Source of the DNA: Pseudomonadota bacterium
GTDB taxonomy: Bacteria > Pseudomonadota > Gammaproteobacteria > Pseudomonadales > Pseudohongiellaceae
Assembly (NCBI GenBank): GCA_022563075.1
Contig: JADFOC010000018.1
Coordinates: forward strand, 1 to 13,776
Reading direction: 5' to 3'
DNA: 13,776 nucleotides
Below the pieces are notes generated by a model. It saw only the letters and a list, made by a program, of their open reading frames with translations, was not told where the DNA came from and did not search any database. The position numbers were made by a program, and so were the translations under genes. Positions 7,621 through 13,327 of the stretch are shown piece by piece. The first letter of the stretch is position 1. The number at the start of each line of letters is the position of its first letter.

Positions 7621-9041
7621 CCGGTGGCGGATGGTGAATTGATTTTTATTACAATGCGAGCCCCACCAAGCGCACTCGATTCCACTCTAATTTCGCCGCC
7701 ATAGCTGTTTACTATATCCGTAACCACCGCTAAGCCGATTCCCTGCCCCTGCACTAAAGTGTCAGACCTGGCCCCTCGTTGCAGGACAAATTCCCGCTTG
7801 TCTTTCGGTATCCCCGGCCCATCATCTTCGACAACAATTTCCAGCCCGCTGTCCGGATCGGCTAGTTTGCTGATACCAACTGCAAGCTTGCGCTTACCGT
7901 ACTTAAACGCATTGTCCAGAACATTACCCAACAGCTCCATGAGATCTCGTTCATCACCATTAAAAACGACGTCCCGATCGAGGTGCAGCTCGGTAGCAAC
8001 CGACTTTTCGACATATACCTTCGACAATGCATCCAGAATTTTTTCCGTGGCGGCGGCCACATTAACCTGACGCGCTAAGGAACTGCCAGTGTACATCAGC
8101 ACAGCACGCTGTAATTGATAGGAAACTATCTGATTCATTCGCTTGAGCTGTTCCTTGACTGAGTCCAGTTGCTTATCGAGTTGCTGATTATTTTCAGCCG
8201 CCGTTTCGTTAGCGAGGTTTTGCATGACACCGGCGATAACGGCAAGCGGTGTCTTCAGACTATGAGCGAGGTCTCCCAGTGTCGTGCGGTAGCGGGACTG
8301 TTGCTTGCGTTCGGATTCGATCAGCAGTTTCAGGTTGACGGTAACTCCGCGTAGCTCTTGCGGATAGTCACTTGCCAATTGATCCTTGTCACCAGATTCG
8401 ATTTGTTTAAGGTCGCTAGCCATACGCTGCAGTGGTGATAGACCCCAGCGCATCAAGAAAAACTGCATTAGCAGCAGCAACAGCGCTACGCCGCCAAGCC
8501 AGGACCAGAGGCTGGTGCGGAAGTTGGATATCCCCGAATAGTACGGCGCCGCATGCTCGATTACGCTGAAGATGTATTCACTGATGCCGTCTTCCCAGAG
8601 TATGCCATAGCTGAGCATGAAGAATTCTTCCTGCTCGGTGTTTATAATCTTGGTGAAGTAACTTGCACCCACTTCGATACGTTGCCGCAGTATTTGCGGA
8701 TCGGACAAACTAAAAGCCACAGCAGAATCACTGCGCCACAGTTCTCCAATACTTGGCTGACTGATGAAGCCATACAATCCGGAATCTAATTGACCGAAGC
8801 GCGGCTCCCGCAAATCTTCAAAAAATTGAAACTCGCCGTCTTCTTGATCCACCGCGGCCAATATCAGATAGATTTGTACCTGTAGTCGATCTTCGGCACC
8901 GGCTTCGATACTGTTCCGGAAAGCGCCATCGAGCACTACGCCGGTCAGTCCTAAAAACACGAACAACAAGGCACTGAACGAAATCAGTAATCTTGTCTGC
9001 AGGGAATAATCAGCGATAGCAGCCTGAGGGCTCATTTCCAT
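7617..9041 (-). CDS. phoQ: Sensor histidine kinase PhoQ
   Basis: A 474-residue inner-membrane sensor kinase partnering the upstream response regulator (34-nt gap). Membrane segments lie at about 17-38 and 178-198 and bracket a periplasmic sensor domain. The H-box is LGDLAHSLKTPLAV with phosphoacceptor His260. The N-box is LLGNVLDNAFKYG with Asn373 and Asn377. The G1 box is EDDGPGIP (405-412) and the G2 box is GQGIGLA (432-438), preceded by RGARSDTLV. These blocks closely follow enterobacterial PhoQ, including the HSLKTPLAV H-box and the RGxRxDTLxxGQGxGLAV catalytic region. The periplasmic membrane-proximal acidic patch, EDDDDAE in Escherichia coli PhoQ, appears reduced to about TEQEEF at 135-140, so ligand sensing may differ. 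The start at 9041 has a weak AGGCGA; Met3 is an alternative. The stop overlaps the convergent transporter gene by 4 nt. Confidence 0.9.
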   Translation of the reverse strand: MEMSPQAAIADYSLQTRLLISFSALLFVFLGLTGVVLDGAFRNSIEAGAEDRLQVQIYLILAAVDQEDGEFQFFEDLREPRFGQLDSGLYGFISQPSIGELWRSDSAVAFSLSDPQILRQRIEVGASYFTKIINTEQEEFFMLSYGILWEDGISEYIFSVIEHAAPYYSGISNFRTSLWSWLGGVALLLLLMQFFLMRWGLSPLQRMASDLKQIESGDKDQLASDYPQELRGVTVNLKLLIESERKQQSRYRTTLGDLAHSLKTPLAVIAGVMQNLANETAAENNQQLDKQLDSVKEQLKRMNQIVSYQLQRAVLMYTGSSLARQVNVAAATEKILDALSKVYVEKSVATELHLDRDVVFNGDERDLMELLGNVLDNAFKYGKRKLAVGISKLADPDSGLEIVVEDDGPGIPKDKREFVLQRGARSDTLVQGQGIGLAVVTDIVNSYGGEIRVESSALGGARIVIKINSPSATG

Positions 9042-9075
9042 GTTCGCCTAGGGTACCTTTGATAAGAGCGGATTA

Positions 9076-9753
9076 TCAGGCTTCGGAGAGATTAAAACGA
9101 TAACCTTGACCGCGGACAGTTTCTATTGGTTTTAGAGTTTGTTCCGGGTCCAACTTCTGCCGAAGTCGCCGCACAAACACTTCCAGAACATTACTGTCCC
9201 GATCATAATCCTGAGCGTAGAGATGCTCAGTCAGTTCTGTTTTCGAAATAACCTGGCCTGGATGCAACATTAAATATTCGAGCATTTTGTATTCGTAAGC
9301 CGTTAACACAACAGTTTTATCGTTAACGAACAGTCGTTTTGCAGATATATCAAGTATCAAAGGCCCAAATTCCAGTTTCGGCTTGGAGAAACCCGCTGCC
9401 CGCCGCATCAGTGCATTTAACCGAGCGACGATTTCTTCAAGCTGGAAGGGCTTGACCACATAATCATCGGCGCCGGCATCCAAACCCGCCACCTTATCCT
9501 GCCAGTCCCCGCGCGCTGTCAGGATCAATATGGGAAATTCTTTGCCGTCGGCGCGAATTTGTTGAATCAGAGAAATACCATCGATCTCGGGTAGACCCAA
9601 ATCGATAATAGCGGCATCGTAGCTATACTCGGTCGCATAATAGAGTCCGATTTTACCGTCTTCAGCCGTATCCACCACGTAGCCTTGTTTTATCAAGCCC
9701 TGCTCTAGTTGCTGACGCAACAGGCTTTCATCTTCTACAACAAGTAATCGCAC
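9076..9753 (-). CDS. phoP: Response regulator PhoP (OmpR/PhoB family)
   Basis: A 225-residue DNA-binding response regulator. The receiver domain (1-118) starts MRLLVVEDE, with acidic residues Glu7 and Asp8, phosphoacceptor Asp51 in DLGLPEIDG, Thr79 in LTAR and Lys101 in VVKPF. The WQDKV and GADDYV blocks match enterobacterial PhoP closely. A winged-helix domain (about 128-222) contains LTAYEYKMLEYL, VFVRRLRQKL as recognition helix region and the wing TVRGQGYRF. It probably controls envelope, lipid A or divalent-cation genes in response to PhoQ, as its relatives do; the target set is not visible here. It starts 39 nt after the PepSY gene and ends 34 nt before phoQ. I see no certain PhoP-box direct repeat in the window. 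Confidence 0.93.
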   Translation of the reverse strand: MRLLVVEDESLLRQQLEQGLIKQGYVVDTAEDGKIGLYYATEYSYDAAIIDLGLPEIDGISLIQQIRADGKEFPILILTARGDWQDKVAGLDAGADDYVVKPFQLEEIVARLNALMRRAAGFSKPKLEFGPLILDISAKRLFVNDKTVVLTAYEYKMLEYLMLHPGQVISKTELTEHLYAQDYDRDSNVLEVFVRRLRQKLDPEQTLKPIETVRGQGYRFNLSEA

Positions 9754-9792
9754 AGTCGAGTTACCTCTTTACCACAATCGAATCAACGGTCA

Positions 9793-10128
9793 TTAACTAC
9801 CACCAGTCACTCTGCCGGTAACCGCATCCACATATACCGTAAAAACCTTGCCCTCGTTTTCCATGCGAATTTGATAACGCTGATTGTTCCCCTCGCCGAC
9901 TAAAGTAATACGCAATATTTTCCCGGCAAATCGCTGTCGCGCCAGGTTTAGCGCCTGGCGCTCAGTGATCCGGGCATTAGCCTGCGGACCATTTCGAATT
10001 TCGCGCGCACCGGCATTGCGATTAAGCTCATTTTGAACTTGTTGCAAAGGCAATTGCTGTGCATAGCTAGCCCCGGCTGCACTTAGCAGCAGGACTAACC
10101 ACAACGGTACTGTTAAAAATCTTGACAA
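9793..10128 (-). CDS. Periplasmic PepSY-domain protein
   Basis: A 111-residue secreted protein. I place the start at TTG 10128, with GAGGG at 10138-10134 and a 5-nt spacer; a longer open frame from TTG 10152 adds eight residues but lacks a comparable ribosome-binding site. From the chosen start the protein has a clean signal peptide, MSRFLTVPLWLVLLLSAAGA and then SYA, with cleavage before QQ. Residues about 54-109 form a PepSY domain: ITERQALNLARQRFAGKI helix, then the strands RITLVGEG, RYQIRMEN, KVFTVYVDAVTGRV. PepSY domains are proposed to bind or inhibit proteases or partner proteins. Its position 39 nt before phoP suggests it could modulate PhoQ signalling in the periplasm; that role is inference. 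Confidence 0.85.
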   Translation of the reverse strand: MSRFLTVPLWLVLLLSAAGASYAQQLPLQQVQNELNRNAGAREIRNGPQANARITERQALNLARQRFAGKILRITLVGEGNNQRYQIRMENEGKVFTVYVDAVTGRVTGGS

Positions 10129-10190
10129 AATATCCCTCGATGTCACCGCCAAGCCAAATCTGTCAATAGAACTGCATACTGCAGAATGCT

Positions 10191-10718
10191 TTACAGCACT
10201 GGCTGTACACTTACTCTAATTCGAATCTGTTCGCCGGGATCAGAATCAGTGCGCACGGAAAATTCTTTGTCGTTATAGAGGTAAGTCACTCGATACCCAA
10301 CCAGTCGTTCTTCTTCGTGCTGCTGATATACGGTGTCGCAGCGTTGTATGGTCTGATACTCGCGAATTCCCGATTGCTCTTTATTGCGGATAATATCACG
10401 TCCGATAGAGTGACCCAACATGGCGCCAAGCACCGCGCCTACTCGCCGATTTGACTTACCGTGACCGATGGCATTGCCGATGGCGCCACCGATGATGGTA
10501 CTAACCAATATCGAGGTGCCAGAGCCCTGGCGGCGGGGATATCTATCGACCACGATCTCTTCTTCCCAGCATTGTTCCTGGGGCGTGGAAATCTCAACGA
10601 TCTGATAAATAGGTCGGGATTCGACAACTTGAGCATACTCGAAGCTGGTTTCAGCCCATGAATTTACCGTTATCACGGCTAAAGCCAATCCGATCGTGAT
10701 TATCAGTTTCTGTTTCAT
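10191..10718 (-). CDS. Glycine-zipper 2TM-domain envelope protein
   Basis: A 175-residue exported protein of the glycine-zipper (17 kDa surface antigen-like) group. GAGGT lies 9 nt before ATG 10718. A signal peptide covers about 1-22, ending NSWA; there is no lipobox cysteine, so it is probably not a lipoprotein. Residues about 76-106 form paired glycine-zipper helices, IIGGAIGNAIGHG then VGAVLGAMLGHSIG. Cys50 and Cys127 flank the zipper and could form a disulfide. A polar C-terminal domain follows with YRVTYLYNDKEF, as in related family members. It is the first gene of the presumed minus-strand cluster, 62 nt before the PepSY gene. Role: an envelope or outer-membrane-associated structural or stress protein; the exact function is unknown. 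Confidence 0.85.
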   Translation of the reverse strand: MKQKLIITIGLALAVITVNSWAETSFEYAQVVESRPIYQIVEISTPQEQCWEEEIVVDRYPRRQGSGTSILVSTIIGGAIGNAIGHGKSNRRVGAVLGAMLGHSIGRDIIRNKEQSGIREYQTIQRCDTVYQQHEEERLVGYRVTYLYNDKEFSVRTDSDPGEQIRIRVSVQPVL

Positions 10719-10809
10719 CCGTTAATACCTCGTTCTGCTGCATGAATTAGACTTCTTACGAGGATCAAATGATTGCAAGGATTGCCTGCAATTTTTCAAC
10801 TTAGATCCC

Positions 10810-10840
10810 TCAGGTTGCTAATCTAGCAGTGGCAACCTGA
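10810..10840. repeat. Inverted repeat, 9-bp arms
   Basis: TCAGGTTGC at 10810-10818 and its exact complement GCAACCTGA at 10832-10840, separated by 13 nt. It could be an operator for a dimeric regulator or an RNA stem-loop in the leader of the leftward operon. No T-tract follows on either side, arguing against an intrinsic terminator. Confidence 0.5.
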
Positions 10841-10924
10841 ATTGAAGCTTAAGCAGGCATTGAATTTACCAGGCGCTATGTTTACGCATACAACGGTTTC
10901 CTTTGCCATTGCCGTGGTGTACTT

Positions 10925-10943
10925 TAAGCCGTCGACCGGCTTA
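10925..10943. repeat. Short hairpin, 7-bp stem with 5-nt loop
   Basis: TAAGCCG at 10925-10931 pairs with CGGCTTA at 10937-10943 around the loop TCGAC. It lies 151 nt before the cold-shock-domain gene and upstream of that gene's candidate promoter, so it is not in that gene's leader if the promoter is right. It may belong to a small RNA or a regulator site. Confidence 0.4.
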
Positions 10944-10984
10944 GAGATCGTAGCCAGGATATGAATTTGCAATGCGTCGGGCGC

Positions 10985-11014
10985 TTGCCAATCTGTACTA
11001 ATAATTATTAAAAT
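10985..11014 (+). promoter_or_regulatory. Candidate sigma-70 promoter for the cold-shock-domain gene
   Basis: TTGCCA at 10985-10990 (5 of 6 to the -35 consensus) and TAAAAT at 11009-11014 (5 of 6 to the -10 consensus) with an 18-bp spacer, in an AT-rich tract. Transcription would start near 11021 and give an untranslated leader of about 73 nt before ATG 11094. Based on sequence resemblance only. Confidence 0.4.
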
Positions 11015-11093
11015 GTAAACTGGCAATCAGCAGGACCGGACAGGTATTTACCCGCAAACAATAAAGCCTAATACATCAATCCAAAAAATAAAA

Positions 11094-11525
11094 ATGAGTA
11101 CCATCATGTTTAAAAAGCCAGTGTTCATCGCCGCCGTTATTTCATTGTTGGCATGCATTCCTCTGTATTTTCTTAGTACCCAGGAGTTTCAATTAAATAC
11201 CGGGAACTTACCCCTAATAGCGCTCTCACTCTTCGTCATCATCCTGATTGCCACCTATTGGAGTAACGCCACAGCTCACTATCATGAGCCAGATTCTGAT
11301 GAGAATCGTAGCCATGCGCCGCGCGAGAGCGGCAACGTAAAATGGTTTAACGCGAACAAGGGATTTGGCTTCATCACCCGCGATAGTGGTGAGGATGTGT
11401 TCGTGCATTTCCGATCAATCAGAGGCAACGGACACCGGGTCCTGCATGATGGTGAGCGCGTAGAATTTGCAGTGAGTGAAGGCGATAAAGGCCCGCAAGC
11501 AGAAGATGTGGCGGTTGCCCGCTAA
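11094..11525 (+). CDS. Membrane-anchored cold-shock-domain protein
   Basis: A 143-residue protein joining two membrane segments to a cold-shock domain. Segments at about 9-27 and 38-56 form a hairpin. The lysines at 7-8 and the C-terminal domain predict both ends in the cytoplasm. After a polar linker (57-77), residues about 78-143 form a CspA-type OB fold: [16 protein letters not shown] contains RNP1 (KGFGFIT, 89-95), DVFVHF contains RNP2 (102-106), and the end QAEDVAVA is typical. The aromatic nucleic-acid-binding residues (Trp84, Phe85, Phe91, Phe93, Phe103, His105, Phe106) are kept. Free Csp proteins are about 70 residues, so the N-terminal half is an addition. Likely role: single-strand RNA or DNA binding at the inner membrane. 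No strong ribosome-binding site is seen; Met5 is an alternative start. It converges with slyX. Confidence 0.88.
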   Translation: MSTIMFKKPVFIAAVISLLACIPLYFLSTQEFQLNTGNLPLIALSLFVIILIATYWSNATAHYHEPDSDENRSHAPRESGNVKWFNANKGFGFITRDSGEDVFVHFRSIRGNGHRVLHDGERVEFAVSEGDKGPQAEDVAVAR

Positions 11526-11544
11526 ATTACTGGCGTGGTGATCG

Positions 11545-11757
11545 TCAATAGTGGGGCGGTTTTTCGTCTGACTGGTCAATTTTATTCAGTTTAGCATCTT
11601 GGGTTAATAATTCAGCCAGCTGCGCTTTCAATATGCCGAACTCACGCACCACCTCATCCAGTTGTAGCCGTTGTCGATAAACCTCTTGATTCAATTCTTG
11701 TAAAAGATCCTCTTGAAAACTGTATTTTGTTTCCAATTCTATGATTTTATCCTGCAC
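11545..11757 (-). CDS. slyX: SlyX family protein
   Basis: A 70-residue protein, close to the usual SlyX length (72 in Escherichia coli). The start is GTG 11757, with AGGAG at 11769-11765 and a 7-nt spacer; an open frame from 11805 would add a basic 16-residue extension not expected in the family. The body QDKIIELETKYSFQEDLLQE and then LNQEVYRQR is an amphipathic coiled coil, and the protein ends in EKPPHY, the SlyX terminal signature. Function is poorly defined; it is often beside FKBP-type isomerase genes in other proteobacteria, which is not the case here. It converges on the cold-shock-domain gene with a 19-nt gap and has no visible terminator. Confidence 0.9.
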   Translation of the reverse strand: MQDKIIELETKYSFQEDLLQELNQEVYRQRLQLDEVVREFGILKAQLAELLTQDAKLNKIDQSDEKPPHY

Positions 11758-11836
11758 GCCGTGTCTCCTCGGTAATGTCCCACGTCGCCGGTGGGTGCTG
11801 AGCAATGTATCTGGATTTTTTATTATTCGGGAGCTG

Positions 11837-11877
11837 TTGATAAAGAATTCATGTTCCCGATACTATACTTTTAGTAT
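11837..11877 (+). promoter_or_regulatory. Candidate desaturase promoter with an overlapping palindrome
   Basis: TTGATA at 11837-11842 and TACTAT at 11861-11866 with an 18-bp spacer resemble a sigma-70 promoter; TATACT at 11864-11869 is another possible -10 but with a 21-bp spacer. An inverted repeat, ATACTA (11860-11865) and TAGTAT (11872-11877) with a 6-nt loop, covers the -10 and start region, and a further TTAGTA occurs at 11880-11885. This layout suits a repressor operator. Transcription would begin near 11873, giving a leader of about 110 nt. Confidence 0.38.
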
Positions 11878-11913
11878 GCTTAGTACTGAAAAATTGAAGT
11901 CCCTCTGATCGAA

Positions 11914-11948
11914 CCATAGTCAGCATTTCCAGGAATCACTGACTATGG
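11914..11948 (+). promoter_or_regulatory. Hairpin enclosing the upstream start codon of the desaturase leader
   Basis: CCATAGTCAG at 11914-11923 is the exact complement of CTGACTATGG at 11939-11948, a 10-bp stem with a 15-nt loop. The stem contains the upstream ATG (11945-11947), and the loop holds the AGGAA ribosome-binding sequence (11931-11935). The same left arm can instead pair over 9 bp (11915-11923 with 11977-11985) with the second copy, covering the true ATG 11983. The two pairings exclude each other, so a translation switch is possible. No rho-independent terminator features are present. Confidence 0.5.
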
Positions 11949-12004
11949 CAAAAGCAGCAATCAACTCCAGGAATCACTGACTATGACAAAAGCACCAATC
12001 AACT
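11929..12004 (+). repeat. 38-bp tandem duplication spanning the desaturase start
   Basis: Two adjacent 38-bp units, 11929-11966 and 11967-12004, differ at two positions (11948/11986 and 11957/11995). Each holds CCAGGAATCACTGACT followed by ATG and about seven codons. The second unit contains the real start of the desaturase gene. Since 38 is not a multiple of three, the upstream ATG reads a different frame once past its own unit. The near-identity suggests a recent slippage or unequal-exchange event. Confidence 0.95.
11945..11980 (+). other. 11-codon upstream open reading frame in the desaturase leader
   Basis: ATG 11945 with AGGAA 9 nt upstream encodes MAKAAINSRNH and stops at TGA 11978-11980, two bases before the desaturase ATG at 11983. 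Its first seven residues mirror the desaturase N-terminus (MTKAPIN) because it arose from the tandem duplication. A ribosome ending here could reinitiate at 11983 or block it. Whether it is translated is unknown. Confidence 0.45.
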
Positions 12005-13128
12005 GGACTAACATGTTGCTGTTTAGTTTAACCCCGGCATTCGCGGTGACACTGGTGCCGCTGTACGGGTACTTCTACGGTTATGACCTGTATGAGTGGC
12101 TGGTCTTCATCGTATTGATGGGTTTCTGCGGTATGTCGATTACTGCGGGCTATCACAGATTATGGTCCCACAAAACCTACAAGGCACATCCGCTGTTGCG
12201 TGCAATATTTGCAATCGGTGGAGCCTGCGCGCTGCAAAATGATGCACTACATTGGTGTTCTGACCACCGCAGGCATCATCAGCATGTTGATGATAATAAA
12301 CGCGACCCCTATTCCGCCGGCCGAGGATTCTGGTTCTCCCACATCGGCTGGATACTCCGTGATCATGAGAGCAACGTTGAAGATTTTTCCAATGTCAAAG
12401 ATTTACAACGAGATCCAATCCTGGTTTGGCAACACAAACACTATCTCAGCCTGTTATTACTTACCAACATAGCGTTACCCGCAATCTTAGGCTTCATCCA
12501 TGGCGACGTGATCGCATGCCTATTACTTGGTGGGCTACTGCGCCTGGTATTGAGCCAACACGCCACTTACCTCATCAATTCACTGGCCCACATCTGGGGT
12601 CGACAGCCGTATAGCAAGAGCAATTCAGCCAGGGACAATCTCTTCCTGGCTTTTCTTACTTACGGGGAGGGCTATCACAACTACCACCATGCCTTCCAAT
12701 GGGACTACCGCAACGGGGTGCAGTGGTGGCATTACGACCCGACCAAATGGATGATAGGACTATGCTCCATGGTTGGACTTACCCATGATCTGAAACGCTG
12801 TTCACTGGCCCAGATCGAGAAAGCCAAGATAGAACTGCAATACCGATCTGCCGCGGAGAAATGCAAGTTGCTAAATATCCCCGAAAACTGGCGGCTGCGA
12901 CTGGAACAGGAATATGAACAGTTTCTGCACACTCTGCAGTTGTGGACCGAACATCGACAGGCCTGGTATGCAGCCAAAGGCAAACAAATTCAGGAATCTC
13001 TGGGGTATTGGGATCAACTACAACTTAGAGACCGCTACCGGGAGATACAGTACAAGCTGAAGGCACAGAGGCGCCGCTGGCAGGTGTTAATGCGTAATCT
13101 GGCGACTCCACTGCCAAACCTCACTTAA
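11983..13128 (+). CDS. Membrane delta-9-type fatty acid desaturase (acyl-CoA/acyl-lipid desaturase family)
   Basis: A 381-residue diiron membrane desaturase that would introduce a cis double bond into acyl chains and raise membrane fluidity. The histidine boxes are HRLWSH (58-63), HRRHH (95-99) and HNYHH (232-236), with supporting His120, His193 and the NxxxH element N199-H203, all as in stearoyl-CoA desaturases. Hydrophobic blocks lie at about 11-31, 38-54, 154-172 and 174-191. The usual core ends near residue 270; about 110 further residues form a charged, helix-prone tail (about 275-375, rich in Glu, Gln, Arg and Trp) that may be a coiled or regulatory extension. The ribosome-binding site AGGAA lies about 10 nt before ATG 11983, inside the duplicated unit. 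Its neighbour with a cold-shock domain fits cold adaptation. The substrate form (acyl-CoA or phospholipid) cannot be told. Confidence 0.92.
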   Translation: MTKAPINWTNMLLFSLTPAFAVTLVPLYGYFYGYDLYEWLVFIVLMGFCGMSITAGYHRLWSHKTYKAHPLLRAIFAIGGACALQNDALHWCSDHRRHHQHVDDNKRDPYSAGRGFWFSHIGWILRDHESNVEDFSNVKDLQRDPILVWQHKHYLSLLLLTNIALPAILGFIHGDVIACLLLGGLLRLVLSQHATYLINSLAHIWGRQPYSKSNSARDNLFLAFLTYGEGYHNYHHAFQWDYRNGVQWWHYDPTKWMIGLCSMVGLTHDLKRCSLAQIEKAKIELQYRSAAEKCKLLNIPENWRLRLEQEYEQFLHTLQLWTEHRQAWYAAKGKQIQESLGYWDQLQLRDRYREIQYKLKAQRRRWQVLMRNLATPLPNLT

Positions 13129-13327
13129 AATCCAGGCAAGCGCTTGTAGACCTATTCGAATCCGGTACGTTATAGTCAATAACTTGTGAAATAAAACCGA
13201 ACTGCTAAGGGTCTCGTTATCGCTGCCAGGGGCTAATCAGAGCATACTAAAGCCGATTAAGCAGCCGCTAACAGAATCTTACACGGCTGTGACCGAAACC
13301 TTAGCCATCATCGTTGAAGGAATAATT

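Larger units (their letters stand above)
10719..11093. other. Divergent intergenic region upstream of the phoPQ cluster and the cold-shock-domain gene
   Basis: About 375 bp with no convincing gene. It contains a 9-bp inverted repeat (10810-10840), a 7-bp hairpin with a 5-nt loop (10925-10943) and a candidate rightward promoter near 10985-11014. A 67-codon leftward frame at 10823-11026 has no start signal or recognisable protein and is disregarded. Neither hairpin is followed by a T-run in either direction, so they are not ordinary terminators. The region must also carry the leftward promoter of the glycine-zipper/phoPQ cluster, for which I find no clear hexamer pair. Confidence 0.6.

Noticed and set aside
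10772..10792. ATTGCA ... TGCAAT inverted repeat upstream of the glycine-zipper gene
   Set aside because: Only 6-bp arms in AT-rich DNA; expected by chance at this scale.
10879..10901. Possible PhoP box (TGTTTA ... GGTTTC)
   Set aside because: The two half-sites are 11 bp apart; the known PhoP box needs 5 bp, and the second half is imperfect.
10823..11026. Leftward 67-codon frame in the intergenic region
   Set aside because: No ribosome-binding site, no domain, and it crosses the hairpins and the candidate promoter; a chance frame is more likely.
13137..13146. Palindrome CAAGCGCTTG after the desaturase as a terminator
   Set aside because: It has no loop to form a stable stem and no T-run follows.
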